A stretch of DNA of 8,375 nt from Pseudomonadota bacterium (GTDB taxonomy: Bacteria; Pseudomonadota; Gammaproteobacteria; Burkholderiales; Burkholderiaceae_A): the NCBI GenBank assembly GCA_002684875.1, contig NYVY01000020.1:23757-32131 (forward strand), read 5' to 3'. A program made the translations under genes and the position numbers. The notes beneath the pieces are model-generated. The model did not search any database, had not been told where the DNA came from, and was given only the letters and a program-made list of their open reading frames with translations. Shown here one piece after another: positions 1 to 8,342 of this stretch (the first letter of the stretch is position 1; the number at the start of each line of letters is the position of its first letter).

Positions 1-554
1 TAAGTAAGTTTGGAGAGGAACCATTCTCTGAACGAATTGCTAAAGAAATAGTAAGTCGAAGAAACTACAAGGGTACTGACCTTAGTAAAAAATTTCCGAC
101 TAATACAAGGGAACTTGCAAAGCTCGTCCAGAAAGTAAGCGCTAGAGGTTCAAAGTCCGTTACTACTCGAACCCATCCCGCCACAAGAACTTTTCAAGCA
201 ATTCGGATATTTGTTAACAATGAACTAGATGAGTTAAAAAAGACGCTCGATAGAGTGCCTGAGTTCTTATTTGAAAAAGGAAGGTTGTCAGTAATTAGCT
301 TTCACTCTTTAGAGCATCGAATTGTCAAGTTTGCAATGAATGACTCCAAAGAAGCAAATAAACACTACAGTATGAAAGAGCATCCTAGAAGACTCGGTTT
401 TTTTAGAGAAAAACATGTTAGTAGAAAAGAGTATGAAATAAAAGAAGTTAAAAAATTAAAACCTTCAACAAAAGAAACTTCAATAAACCCTAGGTCGAGA
501 AGTGCTTTGTTAAGAGTTGGAGAGTTAGTTCGAAATAAAATTTTTGAATCATAG
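1..554 (+). CDS. rsmH: 16S rRNA (cytosine-1402-N4)-methyltransferase RsmH (MraW), C-terminal part
   Basis: RsmH uses S-adenosylmethionine to N4-methylate C1402 of 16S rRNA in the ribosomal P site; it acts in the cytosol. The gene runs in from before the window. The frame is open from base 3, giving 183 visible residues, roughly the last 60% of a protein that is usually about 310 long. Family marks in order: FGEEPFSERIAKEIV near base 9, HPATRTFQAIRI from 174, GRLSVISFHSLE from about 279, and the terminal NPRSRSALLRV block near 489-521. An ATG at 255 is internal and is not the start, since conserved sequence continues upstream of it. The usual SFHSLEDR motif reads SFHSLEHR here (His codon 315-317). 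The stop lies 3 bp before ftsL. rsmH next to ftsL is the standard dcw arrangement. Identity is very secure; only the 5' part is missing. Confidence 0.96.
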   Translation, partial: SKFGEEPFSERIAKEIVSRRNYKGTDLSKKFPTNTRELAKLVQKVSARGSKSVTTRTHPATRTFQAIRIFVNNELDELKKTLDRVPEFLFEKGRLSVISFHSLEHRIVKFAMNDSKEANKHYSMKEHPRRLGFFREKHVSRKEYEIKEVKKLKPSTKETSINPRSRSALLRVGELVRNKIFES

Positions 555-557
555 CTT

Positions 558-818
558 ATGGTAAAAGATTTTTTTATTGCAGTTTTAATTGTTATGTCTT
601 CCATATCCTTGATTGATGCGAGGCATATTTATCGAGTAATTTATGATGAGGCACAAAAAAAAATTCAACACCACAGAAATGTAAAAAAAGAAATATTGGA
701 TTATAAAAAGCTTTTAAGCATGTTAAAAGACAAGGCAAGAATTGAAGCAATAGCACAAGATGATTTAAATATGGTTCCTGTAAGCTCACAAAACACAGTA
801 ATGCTAAAAATTGAATAA
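558..818 (+). CDS. ftsL: Cell division protein FtsL
   Basis: FtsL is a small bitopic inner-membrane divisome protein. With FtsB and FtsQ it activates the FtsWI septal synthase. The 86-residue product has a two-residue-charged N-terminus (MVKD), one hydrophobic segment at about residues 5-20, then a charged periplasmic helix (about 21-62) that can form a coiled coil. A C-terminal block, ARIEAIAQDDLNMVPV, matches the family's usual R-x-E-x-I-A-x-x-x-L-x-M pattern. FtsL diverges fast, so the call rests on this architecture plus position between rsmH and ftsI. The length fits the short betaproteobacterial form; E. coli FtsL is longer (about 120). No Shine-Dalgarno is visible before the ATG, which sits 3 bp after the rsmH stop, so translation is probably coupled. 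An A9 tract (655-663) lies inside the gene. Confidence 0.88.
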   Translation: MVKDFFIAVLIVMSSISLIDARHIYRVIYDEAQKKIQHHRNVKKEILDYKKLLSMLKDKARIEAIAQDDLNMVPVSSQNTVMLKIE

Positions 819-822
819 TAAA

Positions 823-2562
823 ATGCTGCTAAAAGTTATACGTCCTTCAAATAAAAAAGGCTTTTCCACCATAGAGATTTGGCAAAATACTGCCTGGCGC
901 TCAAAATCAATTTTAGCTATTTTCATAGCGGCTTTTTTCATAGTAGTTTGTAGAGCTTTTTACTTACAATTTTTGAATGTAGAGACATGGCAAAAAAAAG
1001 CAGAAGAAAAATATACTAAATACGTTGATATACCAGGAGTTAGGGGAAAGATTTTAGATCGAAATGGAGAAATTCTAGCTTCAAGTGTCTTAAATTACAA
1101 AGTTGGCATTGTTCCAAAATTATTCTCTCCTACTTCGGTTGACATTGAGAGATTAAAGAATTTATTAGGGTTAGATAACAGTAGATTATTAGGCCCAGTA
1201 TTTTCAGAAAGATACTTTAGGCTTCCTCGAAGTATAAATGAAAAAACAGTAGAAAATATTAAAGAACTCCGTTTAACAGGTTTAGAATTTGAACCTGTCT
1301 ACGAAAGGGACTACCCCTTTCGTCAAGCCTTTTCAACTTTGATTGGATTAACCTCAATCGATGATGATAAAGGGATTGAGGGTATCGAAAAAGCATTTGA
1401 CCACTATTTAAGAGGAAAGCCTGGTCAAAAAAAACTACTAGTTGAAAGAGGTAATATAGCATTTGATGAAAAAGTTGTTTTAAACCCTGAACCAGGGAGA
1501 GATATTAAATTAACCGTCGATGCAGGAATTCAATCGATAGTTTACCGGGAGGCATCAGCTGCAAAAAAAAGATATGATGCAAAATCGGTCTCGGTAGTGC
1601 TATTAGATGCTCGGAATGGCGATATTCTCTCTATCGTAAACGTTCCCTCTGCGGATCCAATTAATCGAAGAAGTTTAAATTTAGATGAGGTTAGGAATAG
1701 AGCAATAACTGATCAGTTTGAGCCAGGATCTACGCTAAAACCATTTGCAATAGCTGCAGCCTTGGAGGCTGGAGTTGTAGATTCTAGAACTATAATCGAA
1801 ACCACGCCTGGTTTTATAAAAGTTAATGGAAAAAAATTGCAAGACGAACGGTCATTTGGAAAGTTGTCAGTTAAAGACGTACTTGCAAAGTCTAGTAATG
1901 TTGGTACGGTCAAAATCGCGTTACAGCTTCAATCAAATGAGATGTATCATTATTTAAACCTACTTGGTTTCGGTAAAACTCCTGATCTCCCATTACTAGG
2001 CTTAAGAACGGGCACACTGCCTAAATGGAAAGATTGGGAAAAAATCAATCAAGCTACCATATCGTATGGTTATGGAGTTGACGTTACGCTCATTCAACTT
2101 GCAAGAGCTTACACGGTTTTTACTAAAGCAGGTTATATTCTTCCTGTAAAAATTTCTGATGTGGATAGAGGTGGCACAAAATCACCAATTTTTTCAATGA
2201 CCGTGGTTGAAGAAATGAAAGAAATGCTGGTAAAAGCGACAAGTAAAAATGGTACGGGAAGGGAAGCAAGAGTCCCAGGTTATACCGTTGCGGGAAAAAC
2301 TGGCACTACTCGAAAAATTGAGAACGGAAAATACTCTACAAATAAGTACATCGCTTCATTTGTAGGATTTGCCCCAAGTGAGAATCCCAGGTTCATTGCA
2401 GCAATTAGGGTTGATGAGCCAAAAAAGCACAAAACTGGTGGTAAAGTTGCTGCTCCTATATTTTCTAAAATTGCAGCATCTGCACTGAGAGATTTTCAAA
2501 TGTCTCCAAATCCTAAGGACCAGATTATTCCAAAAACTGCTATGTCGTATTCTTCAGAATGA
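823..2562 (+). CDS. ftsI: Septal peptidoglycan D,D-transpeptidase FtsI (PBP3)
   Basis: Class B penicillin-binding protein that cross-links septal peptidoglycan in the periplasm together with FtsW; a target of beta-lactams. From the ATG at 823 the product is 579 residues (E. coli FtsI is 588). In order: a short cytoplasmic tail; one membrane helix at about 29-49; the class B pedestal motif RGKILDRNGE at 74-83; the transpeptidase domain with catalytic Ser303 in STLK (303-306), SSN at 357-359 and KTGT at 492-495. All three active-site motifs are intact and spaced as in E. coli. Start choice: a TTG at 811 in the same frame would add four residues and overlap ftsL by 8 bp; I prefer the ATG 4 bp after the ftsL stop. 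Neither start has a clear Shine-Dalgarno. The stop overlaps the murE start as ATGA. A related class B PBP is unlikely given its place after ftsL. Confidence 0.96.
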   Translation: MLLKVIRPSNKKGFSTIEIWQNTAWRSKSILAIFIAAFFIVVCRAFYLQFLNVETWQKKAEEKYTKYVDIPGVRGKILDRNGEILASSVLNYKVGIVPKLFSPTSVDIERLKNLLGLDNSRLLGPVFSERYFRLPRSINEKTVENIKELRLTGLEFEPVYERDYPFRQAFSTLIGLTSIDDDKGIEGIEKAFDHYLRGKPGQKKLLVERGNIAFDEKVVLNPEPGRDIKLTVDAGIQSIVYREASAAKKRYDAKSVSVVLLDARNGDILSIVNVPSADPINRRSLNLDEVRNRAITDQFEPGSTLKPFAIAAALEAGVVDSRTIIETTPGFIKVNGKKLQDERSFGKLSVKDVLAKSSNVGTVKIALQLQSNEMYHYLNLLGFGKTPDLPLLGLRTGTLPKWKDWEKINQATISYGYGVDVTLIQLARAYTVFTKAGYILPVKISDVDRGGTKSPIFSMTVVEEMKEMLVKATSKNGTGREARVPGYTVAGKTGTTRKIENGKYSTNKYIASFVGFAPSENPRFIAAIRVDEPKKHKTGGKVAAPIFSKIAASALRDFQMSPNPKDQIIPKTAMSYSSE

Positions 2563-4160
2563 CAACAAGTACTCTCTTTAAATCTTTTAACCCATCTTCA
2601 GCAAGCTGGTATCCAGATGGCTGGGATGACTCAATTAAGTTTGGGAATAACTTACGATTTTCTTATCCAGGTTCGGAATTGTCGGATTCTACGAAGACAA
2701 TGAAAAAAAATGATATTTTTGTCGTTTTACCAGGAAAAAATTTTTCTTTGCCCGATTTAATTGAAAAAATTAAAGCAGCATCTCCATCCGCTTTGCTAAT
2801 TGATAACAAATTCGAGCGGATAAGCAAAAAAGAATTTAGCCAAAACAATTTAGTTTTTTATAAAAACCTAAAAAATCAAATAGGTTTTATTGCATCTGGA
2901 TTTTACAAAAACCCAAGTGAAGACTTGGATATTGTAGCTGTTACTGGGACGGATGGGAAAACTAGTGTAGTAAACATGTTAGCGGCAGCTGTGGCCAAAA
3001 CCTCTACAAAAACGGCAGCTATTGGTTCGCTTGGAGTTGTTGTTTATCAAGAAAATGGCCAAAAAAAAACTTTAAAAATTTATAGTGATATTGGTCTTAC
3101 AACCCCTAGCCCTGTAGTTATACAAAACATTTTTAGTTTTTTAAGAAAACATAAGGTAGAAAAAGTTTTCTTAGAAGCTTCTTCAATAGGTATAACTGAA
3201 AAAAGATTGTTAGGAACTAAGATAGGTTCAGCCTTATTTACTTCGCTAGGACATGACCATCTCGACTATCATGGAAGTATAGAACAGTTAGCTTTCGCAA
3301 AAGCAGAGTTATTTGCTCATCCAAACTTAAGAAAAATAGTATTTACCAAAAAAAAATCAAGTGATCTTCCTGAGCTACGGATAATCCACAATGTTATAAA
3401 AAAATCAAAGGCAAAAAAAATATACGTTGATTCTGTGGGGATAGGAGAATTGGAAAAGACTAAGAATGAACTGGATATTCTTTTAAAAGAATTGGATAGT
3501 TCAATGGCTGGAACAAAGGTTGGTTTATTTTCAAAAAACCTTGACCCTCAAGAGTTCATTGTTAATATCTTTGGGCCTCATAATTTACAGAATTTAAGTT
3601 TGGTAGCTGGGTATCTTCTAGAAACTATTGAGTTTGAAAATTTACCAGATTTACTAAAGACATTAAAAACTCCAATTGGAAGATTTGAACTGATTATATC
3701 TAAAAATTTTCCTGTGGTTTGTGTGGACTATGCACACACACCTGGTGCCTTAGATGTAACTTTAAAAACGTTAAGGAAAATACTTGATTCTCCAGATGGC
3801 AATCTCATTTGTGTATTTGGATGTGGAGGAAATAGAGATAAGGCCAAGAGGAGCTATATGGGTAAGATAGCCTCTGAGAAGTCAAATTGGGGTATTATTA
3901 CGGCCGACAATCCTCGTTATGAGTCACTTGAGGTAATTACAAGTCAAATATTTGTTGGAATTTCTTCTGATTTAAAAAAAAATTGGACAATCATTAATGA
4001 TAGAGAGAATGCAATAGCAACTGCAATAAAGCAAGCAAAAGCTCAAGATATTATTCTAGTTGCAGGAAAAGGCCATGAGTCAACTCAAGAGATTAATGGA
4101 AATTTTATCAACTTCTCTGATAGAGAGGTGGTAACACGAATTTTATCAGGGTCAAAATAG
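2559..4160 (+). CDS. murE: UDP-MurNAc-tripeptide synthetase MurE (predicted meso-diaminopimelate-adding)
   Basis: Cytosolic ATP-dependent ligase that adds the third amino acid to UDP-MurNAc-L-Ala-D-Glu. The product is 533 residues, longer than E. coli MurE (495). Motifs: P-loop TGTDGKTS at 129-136, EASSIG at 206-211, GHDHLDYHG at 231-239, candidate carbamylated Lys248 in FAKAELF, FGPHN at 338-342, DYAHTPGAL at 390-398, FGCGGNRDKAKR at 420-431, DNPRYE at 450-455 and GKGHE at 503-507. The DNPR motif plus the Glu of GKGHE is the known pattern for meso-diaminopimelate, rather than L-lysine, addition. Oddities: the N-terminal uridine-pocket motif DSR reads DST (43-45); the P-loop has Asp132 where Asn is usual; the usual N-x-D-D motif of the central domain is replaced by FTKKKSSDL (262-270). 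The start overlaps the ftsI stop by ATGA, and no Shine-Dalgarno is visible. Function is secure; the substrate is inferred from motifs. Confidence 0.94.
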   Translation: MTTSTLFKSFNPSSASWYPDGWDDSIKFGNNLRFSYPGSELSDSTKTMKKNDIFVVLPGKNFSLPDLIEKIKAASPSALLIDNKFERISKKEFSQNNLVFYKNLKNQIGFIASGFYKNPSEDLDIVAVTGTDGKTSVVNMLAAAVAKTSTKTAAIGSLGVVVYQENGQKKTLKIYSDIGLTTPSPVVIQNIFSFLRKHKVEKVFLEASSIGITEKRLLGTKIGSALFTSLGHDHLDYHGSIEQLAFAKAELFAHPNLRKIVFTKKKSSDLPELRIIHNVIKKSKAKKIYVDSVGIGELEKTKNELDILLKELDSSMAGTKVGLFSKNLDPQEFIVNIFGPHNLQNLSLVAGYLLETIEFENLPDLLKTLKTPIGRFELIISKNFPVVCVDYAHTPGALDVTLKTLRKILDSPDGNLICVFGCGGNRDKAKRSYMGKIASEKSNWGIITADNPRYESLEVITSQIFVGISSDLKKNWTIINDRENAIATAIKQAKAQDIILVAGKGHESTQEINGNFINFSDREVVTRILSGSK

Positions 4161-4162
4161 CA

Positions 4163-5668
4163 ATGATAAATTCAAAGATAAAAAAAGAACCTTTTCATGT
4201 AAGTTGTGATATTGAGTTTTCTGGTTTTGAAAAAGAGTTCGGGAAATACTTTTATTTCAAAGGAAGCAAAAGTCAACGAAAAAATATAGAGTATTTAAGA
4301 GGTTTTTCTACCGACAGTAGGATAATTCATAAGGAAAATCTTTTTATAGCTCTAAAAGGAAAAAATTTTGATGGTCATCAGTTTGTTGAAAAAGCAAAGG
4401 AGCAAGGAGCAACAGCGGCGGTCGTAGAGCTTAGCGAAGAGAACATTAATCTAAAAAAGTTGGTTACCGAAGAGTTTTTTTTGATTTGTGTTTCAGATAC
4501 TTCCTCTTTTTTACTAGATTTTGCTTCATGGCACAGAAGAAAATTCAATCCAAAGGTTATTTTAATTGTAGGTTCAAATGGAAAAACTACGACTAAAGAG
4601 ATGTTGCATAAAATTTTTTCCTCAAAATATACGGAAGATGAGTTAGTCGTTACTTTTGAAAATCATAACAATCACATTGGCGTTCCATTAACCCTTTTAA
4701 ATATTACGGCAAAAACAAAAGTAACACTTGTCGAGCTTGGTATGAATAATATTGGAGAGATAGAGCCCTTGGCAAAACTTGTGAAACCAAATGTAGTTGT
4801 GATTACAAATGCACAAAGAGACCATCAAGAGTTTATTGGTTCGATAGAAAAGACAGCATTTGAAAATGGGACTGCTATAAAAGCAATAACGGAGGGTGGG
4901 TCGGTTATTTTTCCTGATGAAAAGGGTTTTGAAACAATATGGTCCGATTTTGCAAAGGAAAGAAAGGTCGAAAGTCTAAGGTTTAATATTTCAGAAAGTT
5001 CAGTTGCTAAAAAGACCCAACAAAATGGAAATTACCTACTTGCATTTATTAAAAGTTTTTCCCCTCTCGTCATTGAGATCATCGACAGTAATAAAAAAAA
5101 TAACGTAACGTTATCTCTTAAAGGACTAGGAAAACATTTTGCATTAAATGCTCTCGCATCTTTTACTACTGCACAATTAATAGGTATCCCAGAAAATTGT
5201 ATCAAACGTGCGCTAACCGACTTTGTACCAGTTAAAGGTAGAGGTTCTAAACTTGTAGTCGGAAAGAATCTTTATTTATTAGATGACACTTATAATGCAA
5301 ACCCAGATTCAATGCTCGCTGGGATTCGGTCTTTAAAAACAGTTCCAGGAGAACATTGCACAGTTTTGGGTGATATGGGAGAGTTAGGTGCTCTTAGCGA
5401 GAAATGGCATAAAGAAGTATTGATTGAGGCAGAAAATACTGCAGATCATATTTTGTTAGTTGGAGAGAATTTTACTAAGGCTTCAGAAAGCCTTGGGTTT
5501 GGATTTGTTTGTAAAAACCAAGAAGAAATTTTAAATGAGTTAAAAAAATGGGTAAAAAAGAAAAGAAATAGTGATTTTGAAAAACAAATAACAATATATA
5601 TGAAGGGCTCACGATGTATGGCTTTAGACGAAATTATAAAAATTTTAATTAAAGGGTATTTAGAATAA
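4163..5668 (+). CDS. murF: UDP-MurNAc-tripeptide--D-alanyl-D-alanine ligase MurF
   Basis: Cytosolic ATP-dependent ligase that adds D-Ala-D-Ala and completes the UDP-MurNAc-pentapeptide, the substrate of MraY. The product is 501 residues (E. coli MurF is 452). Motifs: STDSR at 49-53 followed by LFIALKG (60-66) in the uridine-binding domain; P-loop [11 protein letters not shown] at 137-147; [13 protein letters not shown] at 167-179; [10 protein letters not shown] at 191-200; [11 protein letters not shown] at 214-224; [12 protein letters not shown] at 373-384; VLGDMGELG at 401-409; KGSRCM at 481-486. The first 40 or so residues, before STDSR, are longer than usual and rich in Lys/Phe; I see no motif in them. 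ELGMNN carries Asn where His is the family norm (ELGxNH). AGGG at 4148-4151, 11 bases before the ATG, may serve as a weak ribosome site. The gene starts 2 bp after the murE stop, and its stop shares one base with the mraY start (TAATG). Confidence 0.96.
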   Translation: MINSKIKKEPFHVSCDIEFSGFEKEFGKYFYFKGSKSQRKNIEYLRGFSTDSRIIHKENLFIALKGKNFDGHQFVEKAKEQGATAAVVELSEENINLKKLVTEEFFLICVSDTSSFLLDFASWHRRKFNPKVILIVGSNGKTTTKEMLHKIFSSKYTEDELVVTFENHNNHIGVPLTLLNITAKTKVTLVELGMNNIGEIEPLAKLVKPNVVVITNAQRDHQEFIGSIEKTAFENGTAIKAITEGGSVIFPDEKGFETIWSDFAKERKVESLRFNISESSVAKKTQQNGNYLLAFIKSFSPLVIEIIDSNKKNNVTLSLKGLGKHFALNALASFTTAQLIGIPENCIKRALTDFVPVKGRGSKLVVGKNLYLLDDTYNANPDSMLAGIRSLKTVPGEHCTVLGDMGELGALSEKWHKEVLIEAENTADHILLVGENFTKASESLGFGFVCKNQEEILNELKKWVKKKRNSDFEKQITIYMKGSRCMALDEIIKILIKGYLE

Positions 5669-6834
5669 TGTTACTGCACATAAGTTCTTGGCTTAGCGAG
5701 TATATATCTTTTTTTTCAGTTTTCAATTACATAACGTTAAGAGCTGTTTTGGCAACTCTAACATCTTTGTTTGCTGGCCTTATTCTTGGTCCCCTAATGA
5801 TTAGGTATTTGTCTTCTATAAAGTTTGGACAATCAGTACGTAAAGATGGACCACAATCACATTTAGAAAAAACTGGTACACCAACTATGGGAGGAGCTTT
5901 AATTTTAGTTTGTCTTGGGGTAACAACTCTTTTATGGGCTGATCTTTCTAATCGATTCATATGGGTCGCCCTACTAGTAACATTAAGTTTAGGATTTGTA
6001 GGATTTATTGATGATTTAAAGAAAATTTCAGAAGGATCATCCTCTGGTATTTCTGCAAGGCTTAAGTTTTTCTTACAAAGTATTATAGGTTTTGCAGCAG
6101 CAGTTTATTTAGTTTTTTCAGTACCAGCTGCGAGCAATATGGATGCATGGATCTTATTTAAAAACTGGTTAAATGATTCATCCTTTATTCTCCCACCTCA
6201 GGGAAATCTTATAGTTCCTTTTTTTAAAGACTTTTCTTTGACTTTGGGAGTTATCGGTTTTGTAATTCTATCTTACTTTGTAATAGTAGGAACCAGTAAC
6301 GCAGTAAATTTAACAGATGGATTAGACGGGCTTGCAATAATGCCCACTGTTTTAGTTGCAAGTGCACTTGGTGTGTTTGCGTATGTTTCTGGCAATGTTC
6401 TGTTTTCAAAATATCTTTTTTTACCTTACATCCCTGGGGCAGGAGAATTGACAATATTTTGTGCCGCTATCGTTGGTTCTGGGTTAGCATTTCTTTGGTT
6501 CAATACATATCCAGCCCAGGTTTTTATGGGTGACGTAGGAGCTCTTGCTCTTGGAGGAGCGCTTGGAGTGGTAGCGATCGTTGTTAGGCAAGAAATTGTA
6601 CTTTTCATAATGGGTGGTGTTTTTGTGATAGAGACATTGTCAGTTATGTTACAAGTCACATATTTCAAATACACAAAAAGAAGATTTGGAGTTGGAAAAC
6701 GAATCTTGAAGATGGCCCCATTACACCATCATTTTGAAGAGACAGGATGGAAAGAAACTCAAGTAGTAATTAGATTTTGGATAATAACAATGATTTTAGT
6801 ATTGGTTGGTTTAGCAACCTTAAAAGTAAGATGA
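5668..6834 (+). CDS. mraY: Phospho-N-acetylmuramoyl-pentapeptide-transferase MraY
   Basis: Polytopic inner-membrane enzyme that moves phospho-MurNAc-pentapeptide from UDP to undecaprenyl phosphate, forming lipid I. The product is 388 residues with about ten hydrophobic segments. Marks: [20 protein letters not shown] at 53-72, then TMGG; the Asp pair in GFIDDLKK at 112-119 (D115, D116); [10 protein letters not shown] at 214-223; [20 protein letters not shown] at 278-297 with catalytic-site Asp289; [13 protein letters not shown] at 349-361. These are the conserved Mg-binding and catalytic residues. It is about 28 residues longer than E. coli MraY (360), mostly through a segment at about 155-185; this and the C-terminus match what I recall of betaproteobacterial MraY. 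AAGGG at 5652-5656 lies 11 bases before the ATG. The start overlaps the murF stop by 1 bp, and the stop forms ATGA with the murD start. WecA-type relatives are excluded by HHHFE and context. Confidence 0.98.
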   Translation: MLLHISSWLSEYISFFSVFNYITLRAVLATLTSLFAGLILGPLMIRYLSSIKFGQSVRKDGPQSHLEKTGTPTMGGALILVCLGVTTLLWADLSNRFIWVALLVTLSLGFVGFIDDLKKISEGSSSGISARLKFFLQSIIGFAAAVYLVFSVPAASNMDAWILFKNWLNDSSFILPPQGNLIVPFFKDFSLTLGVIGFVILSYFVIVGTSNAVNLTDGLDGLAIMPTVLVASALGVFAYVSGNVLFSKYLFLPYIPGAGELTIFCAAIVGSGLAFLWFNTYPAQVFMGDVGALALGGALGVVAIVVRQEIVLFIMGGVFVIETLSVMLQVTYFKYTKRRFGVGKRILKMAPLHHHFEETGWKETQVVIRFWIITMILVLVGLATLKVR

Positions 6835-8342
6835 CCATGCATAAAAAATTATTATTTAAATTACAGGGCAATATTTTGTTGAAGGTACTAATTTTAGGAG
6901 CTGGTATTTCTGGACAGTCTTGTGTTAGGTGGCTGAATAAATTTAATTGTTCGATCCATATCATTGACTCTAGAAAACTTGATCTCCCAAACGTTGAATG
7001 GTGTTATGACAGTTTTGAAACAGAAGTCAACTTTGATAATTATTGTGATGTTGTAGAAAACTTTGATATGGTAGTCGTTAGTCCTGGTCTTAGTCCTTAC
7101 GAAGGTAAAAAGAATAACTTTTATTTGATTCATCAACGAGCAATAAGAAAAGATGTTCCAATTCTTACAGAGCTGGATTTATTCTTTTTGGCTTTAGAGA
7201 TGCAAAAAAAGAATGATGAAAAAATTTTAGCTGTAACGGGGACTAATGGTAAGACTTCAGTCGTAAGCATGCTTGGTTCATTACTTACGAAACTCGGTTA
7301 TGATATTCAAATAGCAGGAAATATTGGAATATCATTGCTTCAAGCATATCTGAAGCGGGAAAAAGATAAAAAATTACCAGAAATTTGGGTCATTGAACTA
7401 TCCAGTTTTCAACTTGCATTAACAAATTATTTCCGCTCAGATGGATCGGTAATATTAAACTTTTCGGACGATCATTTAGATTGGCACTTTAGCAAGGAAG
7501 AATACCTAAAGTCAAAGCTAAAGATATTCGGATATCCTATAGTCCAAAGTACCCCTATTATAAATTCAGACGAAATAAGCTTAAGGGATAAGATATCAAC
7601 TCATTACAAAAAAAATAATAAGAAAAAATTTAAAGAAGCAATTCATTTTGGGTTAGATCAAAAGATTTCATTTGGGGTTTATTCAAAAGAAACAATAAAT
7701 GAGCAAGAGTTTTTTTCAACACATGATATTGAAAGAAAGCAAATTCCCATTTTACGACTATCTGAAATTGAGGATATTGGGGTACAAAATCATATAAATA
7801 TCCTTGGGTGTTTCTCAATGGCGAGTTTGGTTTTAAAAAATTTAGAAGAGCTTCGATTTGTCTCTCATGTATTTAAAATTCCAAAACATCGTTTACAAAA
7901 GTTTTTCGAATTTGAGAATCTTGAATTTTTGGATGACAGTAAATCCACTAATGTGGACGCGACAATTTTTGCTCTTAATTCTATGTTAGATCCTATTTAT
8001 CTAATTTTGGGAGGGGATTTAAAAGGGCAAAAAATTGATCAATTGGTTGCTTCTTTAAAAGGACGGGACGTGTGTACGTTCGTGTACGGGAAAGATAGGG
8101 ATGTGTTTGAAATGGCATTTCGAAAAAAAGCAATTCAATGTTTAAAAGTAAAAAATATTGAGCAAGCTGTTAAGTTAATTAAAGCAAAAATAGCGTCAAG
8201 AAGTGTTCGTTTGACGAGGAAGGAAAAAATATTGCTTTCGCCAGCTTGTGCAAGCACTGACATGTATACTAATTACGCTCATAGAGGAGAGAGTTTTAAA
8301 AAGGCAGTCTTCAAAACCTTCGGTGAGGATCAACATGCATAA
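6831..8342 (+). CDS. murD: UDP-N-acetylmuramoyl-L-alanine--D-glutamate ligase MurD
   Basis: Cytosolic ATP-dependent ligase that adds D-glutamate to UDP-MurNAc-L-Ala. From the ATG at 6831 the product is 503 residues (E. coli MurD 438). Motifs: N-terminal Rossmann loop GAGISG at 23-28; VSPGLSP at 83-89; P-loop TGTNGKTS at 136-143; GNIG at 163-166; ELSSFQL at 189-195; [10 protein letters not shown] at 210-219; candidate carbamylated Lys229 in [16 protein letters not shown] at 368-378; LGGDLKGQ at 393-400; [19 protein letters not shown] at 468-486. The central domain is long and Lys-rich (about 240-315), and the usual HN of the adenine region reads QN (319-320). Start choice: the ATG overlaps the mraY stop as ATGA. 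In-frame alternatives are ATG 6837 and TTG 6876, the latter behind an AGGG at 6865-6868; it would give a short LKVLILGAG start as in other MurD proteins. A TTG at 6777 lies deep in mraY and is rejected. Confidence 0.95.
   Translation: MTMHKKLLFKLQGNILLKVLILGAGISGQSCVRWLNKFNCSIHIIDSRKLDLPNVEWCYDSFETEVNFDNYCDVVENFDMVVVSPGLSPYEGKKNNFYLIHQRAIRKDVPILTELDLFFLALEMQKKNDEKILAVTGTNGKTSVVSMLGSLLTKLGYDIQIAGNIGISLLQAYLKREKDKKLPEIWVIELSSFQLALTNYFRSDGSVILNFSDDHLDWHFSKEEYLKSKLKIFGYPIVQSTPIINSDEISLRDKISTHYKKNNKKKFKEAIHFGLDQKISFGVYSKETINEQEFFSTHDIERKQIPILRLSEIEDIGVQNHINILGCFSMASLVLKNLEELRFVSHVFKIPKHRLQKFFEFENLEFLDDSKSTNVDATIFALNSMLDPIYLILGGDLKGQKIDQLVASLKGRDVCTFVYGKDRDVFEMAFRKKAIQCLKVKNIEQAVKLIKAKIASRSVRLTRKEKILLSPACASTDMYTNYAHRGESFKKAVFKTFGEDQHA
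8325..8329 (+). promoter_or_regulatory. Shine-Dalgarno of the gene starting at 8335
   Basis: GAGGA, within GGTGAGGAT, lies inside the last codons of murD, 5 bases before the ATG at 8335. It is the clearest ribosome site in the window and decides that start. Most other genes here have no recognisable site and sit on stop-start overlaps instead, so this gene may be able to start translation on its own as well as by coupling. Confidence 0.6.

Noticed and set aside
365..604. Minus-strand open frame of 79 codons across the rsmH-ftsL junction
   Set aside because: It is antisense to two well-supported genes, shows no recognisable protein pattern and has no start context.
811..822. TTG at 811 as the ftsI start, overlapping ftsL by 8 bp
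   Set aside because: It adds only four residues, has no Shine-Dalgarno, and an ATG lies at 823 just after the ftsL stop. It remains possible but less likely.
5106..5113. Palindrome TAACGTTA inside murF
   Set aside because: Eight bases, within codons, no flanking repeat or promoter elements; expected by chance in AT-rich DNA.
6426..6674. Minus-strand open frame of 82 codons opposite mraY
   Set aside because: It is a shadow of the MraY membrane-segment codons; Thr/Pro/Ala-rich with no domain signal.
6777..6830. TTG at 6777 extending murD 54 bases into mraY
   Set aside because: The added residues lie in the frame behind the conserved MraY C-terminal membrane helix and have no family match; the ATGA overlap at 6831 is far more typical.
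8072..8090. Near-repeat GTGTACG twice within murD
   Set aside because: Too short, only two copies, and it encodes ordinary MurD residues; no sign of a mobile or regulatory element.
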